From Thermoproteota archaeon (GTDB lineage: Archaea > Thermoproteota > Thermoprotei > Thermoproteales > Thermocladiaceae), in contig JAADDN010000143.1 of the NCBI GenBank assembly GCA_013153895.1, forward strand, positions 1 to 7,383: a stretch of DNA of 7,383 nt. Reading direction: 5' to 3'. Numbering within the stretch: position 1 is the stretch's first letter; each line of letters starts with the position of its first letter. Both the position numbers and the translations under genes were made by a program. A model generated the notes under the pieces. It was not told the DNA's origin and did not search any database. It worked only from the letters and a program-made list of their open reading frames with translations. Of this stretch, positions 1 to 4,384 are shown one piece after another.

Positions 1-1021
1 TTACGTAGTCTGCTGCTCCGTATACTATTAGTAGTTCGTTTTTTCCTACTTTTGCTATTCCGCAGGGGAATACTACGAATGGTCTGTCTCCATAGACTTC
101 GTACATCATTCTTGGTTCTAGTATGTAGTATGGTGTTACTGCTATTGGTCTCAGTCCTGTGTCTTTGTCATATCTTAATAATGCTGCAAATGCTCTATAT
201 CCTTCTATGTCTTTATCTACTCCATGTATTAGTACTAGGTACTCATACTCACTTATTTTTACTGGTGGTGTACACCATCCTAGCTTGTACTCGAATTTTG
301 CTGGTTCCATTACTACTTTAGTATTTCTCAACTCTATTTCTCGAAATGCTTCTCCAGGTACTATGCTTGATCTAGGTACCTGACTTGCCGTTAGATAGTG
401 AACCTCGTTCATTAGGTGTGGTCTATGTAGTACGTATACCCATTCTGGTTCTCCAACATCTAGTATTACTGCATCTTTATCACTTACAGTAAGCTCTCTG
501 AGACCTTTTCTGAGGACGAATACTCCAATCTTAACACATCTTCTATAGTCTTGACAACATGCTAAGACAGGTAGTGTACGTTCTCTTCGTATAGAGGGGT
601 TGAAGTAGCTTATAGTTCTTCCAGAATATATCATACAGACCCTACCATCAACCTCCTGAACACGTGGATCCTCAGTACCCCAAATATCGTACTTGATAGA
701 TGGATAGAGAACTATAGAGGCAGGATAATGAGAGAAGCTTACAGCACCTGAAAGAACATCATCAAGAGGAATCTCCAATAGAGCAATAGCACTAACATAC
801 ATGTAGTATCCAAGTATTATACGAGCATAGACCATAACCATGTTAGAAGCCTCATCAATAATACAGGAAGCATTAAAAGCAGATACAGGAGTAGCAATAG
901 GATAATTCTTAAGATGAATATGATTAGGAGGAATAACACCAAGCCTCCTCACAACATCAACAGTCTTAAACTCACGAACCTCACAAGCAGCATCAGCATT
1001 AGGACACTTATCAAACACCAT
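1..1021 (-). CDS. GH130-family glycoside phosphorylase/hydrolase, C-terminus cut off by window edge
   Basis: I translated this frame by hand: 340 codons without a stop, running off the window start. The protein matches the glycoside hydrolase family 130 (PH1107-related) five-bladed propeller in order: SAFNAS near residue 47, followed by a strand ending VYAR; DPRVQEVDGRV, which holds the family's catalytic Asp, near 118; GWCTPPVKI and the following LIHGVDKD around 250-272; ILEPRMMYEVYGDRPFVVFPCG around 300-320; and YGAAD at the break. Known members phosphorolyse or hydrolyse beta-mannosides; the exact substrate cannot be read here. The YGAAD motif normally lies near the C-terminus, so little is probably missing. 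ATG at 1021 is the only start before an in-frame TGA at 1052-1054, and a box A lies about 35 bases upstream. Synonymous codons change from T-ending to A-ending along the gene. Family assignment is strong, specificity unknown. Confidence 0.85.
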   Translation of the reverse strand, partial: MVFDKCPNADAACEVREFKTVDVVRRLGVIPPNHIHLKNYPIATPVSAFNASCIIDEASNMVMVYARIILGYYMYVSAIALLEIPLDDVLSGAVSFSHYPASIVLYPSIKYDIWGTEDPRVQEVDGRVCMIYSGRTISYFNPSIRRERTLPVLACCQDYRRCVKIGVFVLRKGLRELTVSDKDAVILDVGEPEWVYVLHRPHLMNEVHYLTASQVPRSSIVPGEAFREIELRNTKVVMEPAKFEYKLGWCTPPVKISEYEYLVLIHGVDKDIEGYRAFAALLRYDKDTGLRPIAVTPYYILEPRMMYEVYGDRPFVVFPCGIAKVGKNELLIVYGAADYV

Positions 1022-1052
1022 TACCCTTAACCAAACATGAGAAACCCTAACT

Positions 1053-1066
1053 CACTTAAAAACATT
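1053..1066 (-). promoter_or_regulatory. Box A promoter of the GH130 gene
   Basis: On the minus strand TTTTTAAG (1062-1055) is a good archaeal TATA box. A start about 26 bases on would fall near 1032, giving a leader of roughly 11 bases that includes AAGGG just before the ATG at 1021. It lies immediately after the T-tract terminator region of the upstream minus-strand unit. Confidence 0.55.
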
Positions 1067-1111
1067 CCGAAAAGAAAAACAAAATGCAGAAAAACAACAG
1101 ATAAAAATCAC
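1064..1111 (-). terminator. Repeated T-tract terminator after the mCpol-like/membrane unit
   Basis: Read on the minus strand this stretch contains four to five separate runs of four or five T residues (for example around 1110-1106, 1096-1092, 1080-1076 and 1062-1058). Archaeal RNA polymerase terminates on such oligo-T runs without needing a hairpin. It lies downstream of the gene ending at 1137 and upstream of the GH130 promoter, as expected if the two are separate transcription units. Confidence 0.5.
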
Positions 1112-1136
1112 AACAATATTAGCAATAGAAACAAAG

Positions 1137-1532
1137 CTAGTAATATACACAAAAATAAGCACTTTGATGCATTCGACAAACAAGCAGGATCCTAAAGAAA
1201 AATACTAAAAAATATACAACCGAAGTCACTATAAATATGAATCCTTCTACAGAGTTCTCGTGCACAAACTCTCTTAAAGATTTAGATTTAACGATACTAG
1301 AACTATCATGAAGTGACTCTATTTTTATGATTTCACAATCTTTCGCAAATTCTTTTCCATATTTATTTAGTAATCTTTCGAGAAAAATATTAGTATTATC
1401 TTTTTTAGAATTCTTAAGGATATTTTCACGAAATATGTCCATTAGTATACTTCTCAAGAATTCTTCTCTTATGTCTTCTCTACAAAGGAAATTGAATATG
1501 TTTTCAAGTATTCTTCTAGAACTTGAACTCAT
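1137..1532 (-). CDS. Small protein with one C-terminal membrane segment, partner of the palm-domain protein
   Basis: I do not recognise this 131-residue protein. Residues 1-95 are charged and look helical (SSSRRILENIF at the start, LERLLNKYGKEFAKD around 51-65). One strongly hydrophobic segment follows at about 97-119 (VEGFIFIVTSVVYFLVFFF), then only about 12 residues, so the protein looks tail-anchored or single-pass with most of its mass on one side of the membrane. The ATG at 1532-1530 overlaps the TGA of the upstream gene as ATGA, so translation is probably coupled and the two products probably work together. By analogy with nucleotide-cyclase defence operons it could be the membrane effector, but known Panoptes effectors have two membrane segments and a beta domain, which I do not see. 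The gene is as A+T-rich as its partner. Coding status likely; function inferred only from context. Confidence 0.6.
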   Translation of the reverse strand: MSSSSRRILENIFNFLCREDIREEFLRSILMDIFRENILKNSKKDNTNIFLERLLNKYGKEFAKDCEIIKIESLHDSSSIVKSKSLREFVHENSVEGFIFIVTSVVYFLVFFFRILLVCRMHQSAYFCVYY

Positions 1533-2158
1533 GTCATGTCTCTTACCATCGCTTTCTTAATAGACTCTTTATTAATTTTATGTAATAACCTTAATATTTT
1601 TGATAGGACGTATATTTGCCTTATTTCTAGTGTCATGTCTATTGTAGGTATTTTTTCGATACTTACTTTTAGAGAGTTTATTAAGTGTTTTAACTCTTTT
1701 CTAATTATTTCAATATATGAATTTGAAGTAACTATCGCTATTGACGTTTTTTCTCCCATCTTTTTTGAGATTTCTTTAATACTTAATTTCGCTATTGATA
1801 TTGCAATAGGAATGTATCTTAATTCATCTGATATACCTATGCTAGCCTGAATTTGATATCCTACATCTATTTTTGAGATCTCTTCATCAACTATCTTCGC
1901 TATGTCTAGTGCTGTTTTCTCAATATCATTACACTCCTTGATTAGAAATAGCATATTATCTCCTGTTTCATATATTACCTCTAACTTTTCACTATATTCT
2001 CTTGATAAAATTTTTCTTATGTTAGATAATAAGTTTGTTATTGTGTTTGATAGGTGTTTGACTTCTTCTATAGAATTTTCTGATATTAATCGTACTATCT
2101 CGTAACCTACGTTATCCAGGTCTATTAGAGTGAAAACTGTATCTCCAGCTGTTCTCAC
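1529..2158 (-). CDS. Palm-domain nucleotide cyclase/polymerase-like protein (mCpol-like)
   Basis: The 209-residue protein has the two signatures of the palm fold shared by GGDEF cyclases, Cas10 and minimal CRISPR polymerases. LIDLDNVG (residues 11-18) supplies the first-strand metal-binding D-x-D-N, and YETGDNMLF (63-71) corresponds to the GGDD/GGDN hairpin with D67. Between them is a helical stretch, and after them QASIGIS (104-110) and an AK-rich helix (118-135) match the typical rest of the domain. Residues 145-209 form a helical extension I do not recognise. Family members make cyclic nucleotides from NTPs. The main alternative is archaeal GTP cyclohydrolase III, a palm relative with QIDN and FDN motifs, but that enzyme is longer and begins differently. 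The start is GTG at 2158: the ATG at 2160 is followed at once by TGA, and the TTTAAA box fits a leaderless message from about 2160. An ATGA overlap links it to the membrane protein gene. Confidence 0.65.
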   Translation of the reverse strand: MRTAGDTVFTLIDLDNVGYEIVRLISENSIEEVKHLSNTITNLLSNIRKILSREYSEKLEVIYETGDNMLFLIKECNDIEKTALDIAKIVDEEISKIDVGYQIQASIGISDELRYIPIAISIAKLSIKEISKKMGEKTSIAIVTSNSYIEIIRKELKHLINSLKVSIEKIPTIDMTLEIRQIYVLSKILRLLHKINKESIKKAMVRDMT

Positions 2159-2182
2159 ATATTTCTTATAAGTTGAGAATCA

Positions 2183-2188
2183 TTTAAA
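2183..2188 (-). promoter_or_regulatory. Box A promoter of the mCpol-like operon
   Basis: TTTAAA centred near 2185 on the minus strand lies about 26 bases before 2160, which predicts a leaderless transcript beginning at or within two bases of the GTG start at 2158. This spacing supports the GTG as the true start. Confidence 0.6.
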
Positions 2189-2250
2189 CGTTAGTATAGG
2201 TGCTTAAAAGTGTTCGTTAAGTATCATTTATTTTATGGGTGGTTGTAGGG

Positions 2251-2264
2251 AAAGGTTTATTAGC
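2251..2264 (+). promoter_or_regulatory. Promoter of the tRNA-Trp gene
   Basis: A purine-rich AAAGG (BRE-like) is followed by TTTATTAG (2256-2263). A start about 26 bases downstream would be near 2286, roughly nine bases before the mature 5' end of the tRNA at 2295, a normal distance for an archaeal tRNA promoter. Confidence 0.5.
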
Positions 2265-2294
2265 TAATTAAGTCTAGGTCAGAAGTGGAGAGTT

Positions 2295-2397
2295 GGGCCC
2301 GTAGCTCAGCAAGGTAGAGCGGCGGACAGCCGATATGAGCGGCTGGCCGATGCTCCAGACCCGTAGGTCCCGGGTTCAAATCCCGGCGGGCCCACCA
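2295..2397 (+). tRNA. tRNA-Trp(CCA) with intron, CCA encoded
   Basis: The acceptor stem GGGCCCG (2295-2301) pairs with CGGGCCC (2387-2393), followed by discriminator A2394 and an encoded CCA (2395-2397). The D arm is GCTC/GAGC (2304-2307 and 2317-2320). The T arm is CCGGG-TTCAAAT-CCCGG (2370-2386). The anticodon arm only forms after removing 2326-2351: stem GCGG plus G2352 pairs with CCCGT (2360-2364, ending in a G-T pair) around the loop CTCCAGA (2353-2359), anticodon CCA (2355-2357), which reads the Trp codon UGG. The mature tRNA is 77 nt including CCA. A73 is consistent with Trp identity. No intron is present at the usual 37/38 site, because the loop is continuous. The 3' end overlaps the tail of the convergent MNT gene. 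Confidence 0.93.
2326..2351 (+). other. 26-nt tRNA intron at position 30/31 with perfect bulge-helix-bulge
   Basis: The exon 1 end CGGC (2320/2321 region, 2320-2323) pairs with intron GCCG (2346-2349) to give the 4-bp central helix. The two 3-nt bulges are GG^A (2324-2326) and AT^G (2350-2352). The inner hairpin is CAGCCG/CGGCTG (2327-2332 and 2340-2345) closed by a 7-nt loop, and the outer helix is GAG (2317-2319) with CTC (2353-2355). Cutting after the second base of each bulge removes exactly the 26 bases needed to restore the anticodon stem. This is a substrate for archaeal tRNA splicing endonuclease of the broad-specificity crenarchaeal type. Confidence 0.9.
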
Positions 2398-2819
2398 TCC
2401 TCACAAACATTTATGTAAACGTTATTGATTTTGTGGTAGCATCTTCTAACGAGGTCTATAAGTTCTAAAATTTTTCTTGAAGGTCTCAGTATTAATCCTT
2501 CATATAGTGCAGATATTACTAGTGGATTATTTTGTCTAAGCATTTTTACGATTTCTTCGTATGTGTATATGAATAAGTCTATTCGAGATGTTGTTAATTC
2601 TTTTGAAATTTTAAATCTTTCTAGTATTGATATATTTTTAACACTTTCACTTATTACTAAGATATCTATATCACTCCATTCTCCCCCTCCAGATCTTGCC
2701 CAAGAGCCGAAGAGGAGTGCTGCTTCTACTTCTATAAAGTTTTCAATATTTCTAATTGTCTTGAGTGCTATCTCTATGATATTTCTATCCCTATTTCTCT
2801 TAATTTCTCTATTACCCAT
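2376..2819 (-). CDS. MNT-family nucleotidyltransferase, partner of HEPN protein
   Basis: The 147-residue minimal nucleotidyltransferase (pol-beta fold) shows the whole catalytic set: LLFGSWARSGGGEWSDIDILV (about residues 35-55) contains the GS motif followed by D-x-D, and RIDLFIYT (about 78-85) brings the third Asp. In HEPN/MNT toxin-antitoxin pairs the MNT protein neutralises the HEPN RNase, in studied cases by adding AMP to a Tyr near its active site. The start at 2819 overlaps the HEPN gene by 46 bases, and I see no later ATG, GTG or TTG before the catalytic GS motif. The last six codons and the TGA lie inside the convergent tRNA-Trp gene, so the native C-terminus may have been replaced or extended. 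Most of the gene beyond its first third is much richer in A+T than the HEPN gene. Family call is firm; toxin-antitoxin role is inferred. Confidence 0.85.
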   Translation of the reverse strand: MGNREIKRNRDRNIIEIALKTIRNIENFIEVEAALLFGSWARSGGGEWSDIDILVISESVKNISILERFKISKELTTSRIDLFIYTYEEIVKMLRQNNPLVISALYEGLILRPSRKILELIDLVRRCYHKINNVYINVCEDGGPAGI

Positions 2820-3196
2820 GTCAATATCTTCTCGGCCTCCTCTATAGCTTTGTCTGCTGTATGTTTGTCGTAGTACATTCCTGGATATCCTGAGGGAAAG
2901 GCGTTTGGGTATCTTGTTGGTATGTAGTGTCTATCTAATTCGCGAGCTGCTCTATATAGTTCTTCTGGTATCGATATTGAGCATATTCTTCTAATATTCT
3001 CGAGGAGTTCAACAACACTGTGACCCCATGCATATGCTCCATATGCGTATAAGAGTGCTTTAACTGCTTTTTCAGCTGCTTGTTGAGCTTGAAAACAAGC
3101 CCACTCATAGTTTTCGTTCCTTGCACTATCTTTTGCTGCTTTTAGGTCCCTCTTAGCTTGTGCTAACCATCTTCTAGCCTCCTCAGATCTGTCCAT
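2774..3196 (-). CDS. HEPN-domain protein (PF05168 type)
   Basis: The 140-residue all-alpha HEPN protein shows the family blocks: WLAQAKRDLKAAKDS (10-24), CFQAQQAAEKAVKALL (34-49), GHSVVELL (58-65), LDRHYIPTRYPNAFPSGYP (87-105) and the final A..AI..AEKIL helix. Many HEPN proteins are RNases or RNA-binding toxins paired with an MNT partner. R85-ELDR-H90 has R-x4-H spacing, but Tyr follows H90 directly rather than one residue later as in HepT's R-x4-H-x-Y, and this block is generally conserved in the family, so RNase activity is uncertain. ATG at 3196 lies 6 bases after the TAG of the ATP-cone gene, and the 3' end overlaps the MNT gene by 46 bases, so all three are probably co-transcribed. G+C content is close to that of the housekeeping genes. 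Confidence 0.88.
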   Translation of the reverse strand: MDRSEEARRWLAQAKRDLKAAKDSARNENYEWACFQAQQAAEKAVKALLYAYGAYAWGHSVVELLENIRRICSISIPEELYRAARELDRHYIPTRYPNAFPSGYPGMYYDKHTADKAIEEAEKILTWVIEKLREIGIEIS

Positions 3197-3202
3197 AGAG
3201 AG

Positions 3203-3511
3203 CTACTGTCCTTGCTTGAGCTCTTCCTCCGTCTTTCTCCTCTTTACTGCTCTATCAAATATTATCCAGTTCCTGTACCACTCCTCGTTCTCCTGTTTAA
3301 GTAGTTCAAGTATCCATCTCGTTAGCTCGCGCGCTGTCACTTCTTTTCTATCTTCTACAACAATCTTTGCGAGAATCTTTGTAGCTATCTTTCTAGCTAC
3401 TTCAGGTGGTGCACCAGCTTTGAGGCAGGACATGACGACCTTCTCATATATGAATGGTTCTCTTCTACCATCTCTCTTTATGACGTATGTTTCAGGTGTC
3501 CATAGTACCAT
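3203..3511 (-). CDS. Stand-alone ATP-cone domain protein
   Basis: The 102-residue protein is essentially one ATP-cone domain. VIKRDGRREPFIYEKVVMSC (9-28) carries the characteristic KRDG...PF..EK motif, followed by KAGAPPEVARKIATKILAKIV and a basic, charged C-terminal tail (AVKRRKTEEELKQGQ). ATP-cones bind ATP/dATP as regulators, for example at the N-terminus of ribonucleotide reductases and in NrdR, but here no reductase or zinc-finger domain is attached. The gene is first in a probable operon with HEPN and MNT genes (6-base gap). ATG at 3511 is preceded by a leader of roughly a dozen bases from a TATA-like CTTAATAT. Its role is not known; a nucleotide-sensing regulator is one possibility. 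Confidence 0.8.
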   Translation of the reverse strand: MVLWTPETYVIKRDGRREPFIYEKVVMSCLKAGAPPEVARKIATKILAKIVVEDRKEVTARELTRWILELLKQENEEWYRNWIIFDRAVKRRKTEEELKQGQ

Positions 3512-3544
3512 GGTTCTCTTCCTGTTATTTATGTATCTTCCTGA

Positions 3545-3553
3545 AATATTAAG
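3545..3553 (-). promoter_or_regulatory. Probable promoter of the ATP-cone/HEPN/MNT operon
   Basis: CTTAATAT on the minus strand, centred near 3549, would place the start near 3523, about 12 bases before the ATG at 3511. It sits in the 98-base divergent spacer shared with the archease promoter. The box is less perfect than others in the window. Confidence 0.4.
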
Positions 3554-3580
3554 TATTTTCCTACTATTATTATCGACGTG

Positions 3581-3588
3581 CTTTTAAG
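3581..3588 (+). promoter_or_regulatory. Box A promoter of archease
   Basis: CTTTTAAG centred near 3584.5 lies about 25 bases before 3610, predicting a leaderless transcript that begins at the GTG start codon of the archease gene. Confidence 0.6.
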
Positions 3589-3609
3589 CTCTGATAAGAT
3601 TTTCTAACT

Positions 3610-4059
3610 GTGTCTGAGTGTCGTATAGAGAAGCCGTTTGAGTATGCTGAACATACAGCTGATGTGATGATAGTAGCTTATGGGTGTACTCTAGAAGAAG
3701 CTTTTGCAAACGCTGCATATGGATTTGCAAACTTCATATATGATGTATCTAAGGTAGAGCCAAAGAAAATGATCGAGATAGAGGTTAGAGGAATAGATTT
3801 GGAGCAGCTTCTCTTTAACTGGATAGATGAGCTATTATATAGGTTAGATGCAGAGAATTTTGCTCTAGGTAAGATAGAGAAGATCGAGATCAGGAAGGAG
3901 AATGATGAGTATGTTCTGAGAGCACGTGTATGGGGTGAAGATTATGATAAGAATAAGCATGGATTCAAAGGCACGATAATCAAGGCAATGACTTATCACA
4001 TGATGAAGATAGAGAAGACTGACTCAATATGGAGGATACAGTATGTTGTTGATATTTAG
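3610..4059 (+). CDS. Archease, RtcB RNA ligase activator
   Basis: The 149-residue protein is a full-length archease (PF01951). It shows the FEYAEHTADVMI block (10-21) with the conserved H-T-A-D, LEEAFANAAYGFANFIYD (28-45), LLFNWIDELLYRLD (67-80), KGTIIKAMTYHMM (119-131) and the final VVDI ending in the conserved Asp. Archease helps the tRNA-splicing ligase RtcB form its guanylated intermediate and turn over, so it acts in tRNA exon joining. This is fitting beside an intron-containing tRNA gene, though no rtcB is visible here. The start is GTG at 3610, supported by the box A 25 bases upstream. The 3' end overlaps the following membrane-protein gene by 17 bases. Confidence 0.93.
   Translation: MSECRIEKPFEYAEHTADVMIVAYGCTLEEAFANAAYGFANFIYDVSKVEPKKMIEIEVRGIDLEQLLFNWIDELLYRLDAENFALGKIEKIEIRKENDEYVLRARVWGEDYDKNKHGFKGTIIKAMTYHMMKIEKTDSIWRIQYVVDI
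4031..4036 (+). promoter_or_regulatory. Shine-Dalgarno GGAGGA inside archease for the next gene
   Basis: GGAGGA ends six bases before the ATG at 4043, an ideal archaeal ribosome binding site. It lies inside the archease coding region (codons for W-R), and fixes the start of the overlapping membrane-protein gene. Most other genes here look leaderless or lack such a site, as expected because this one is internal to an operon. Confidence 0.7.
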
Positions 4060-4384
4060 CTCATCTAACATTCTATATAACTATCTAACAAATATTGAGA
4101 AGTTCTATGTAAAGTACTTCACATTCTATGAACAGTTTCTAATATTTTCATTCATAATACTAGCATTCCTGGCTCTAGGAATAGCATTAGCAGAGAAGGG
4201 TACGCTTAGAGCTGCTATACTATATGTACTCTTTGGCATAGTTTTCACATTGATGATCCTAGTCTTAATATGTCCACCATTCATGCAGTTAATATACCCC
4301 TACTTTAAGATGTTATTCACGTTTCTCTCGGATCTTTACAGGAACCTTTCTACTTATCTTCATCGTCTCGGTCTTCGCTGGTAA
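4043..4384 (+). CDS. Small two-pass membrane protein, overlapping archease and the convergent GT4 gene
   Basis: The 113-residue protein has two hydrophobic helices, about residues 32-50 (FLIFSFIILAFLALGIALA) and 57-77 (AAILYVLFGIVFTLMILVLI), joined by a short charged turn (EKGTLR). An aromatic, moderately charged N-terminal part precedes them and an amphipathic tail follows. I recognise no family. The start is well supported by GGAGGA inside archease with a six-base spacing, so it is probably translated from the same message. Its last 72 bases overlap the end of the convergent glycosyltransferase gene on the other strand. Overlap on both sides leaves room for doubt, but the clear ribosome binding site and coherent membrane topology favour a real gene. 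Confidence 0.6.
   Translation: MLLIFSSSNILYNYLTNIEKFYVKYFTFYEQFLIFSFIILAFLALGIALAEKGTLRAAILYVLFGIVFTLMILVLICPPFMQLIYPYFKMLFTFLSDLYRNLSTYLHRLGLRW

Noticed and set aside
52..383. Two overlapping plus-strand ORFs rich in Leu/Val/Ser
   Set aside because: They are antisense shadows of the GH130 gene, whose minus-strand frame is open from 1021 to the window edge and matches family motifs.
1327..2105. Plus-strand ORFs (1327-1560, 1536-1850, 1902-2105) with hydrophobic character
   Set aside because: They lie antisense to the mCpol-like and membrane genes; their hydrophobicity comes from reading A+T-rich codons backwards. No promoter or ribosome binding site was seen for them.
2203..2267. CTTAAAAG box followed by a possible leaderless 10-codon ORF at 2235 (MGGCRERFIS)
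   Set aside because: Far too short to support, and it runs into the tRNA promoter. The box could be chance in an A+T-rich spacer.
1022..2294. CRISPR array, CARF or Cas genes near the mCpol-like gene
   Set aside because: I saw no regularly spaced direct repeats and no Cas-like ORF anywhere in the window, so a direct CRISPR link is not supported here.
2935..3126. Second minus-strand ORF of 63 codons inside the HEPN gene
   Set aside because: Another frame of the HEPN gene, which has clear family motifs; no independent start signal.
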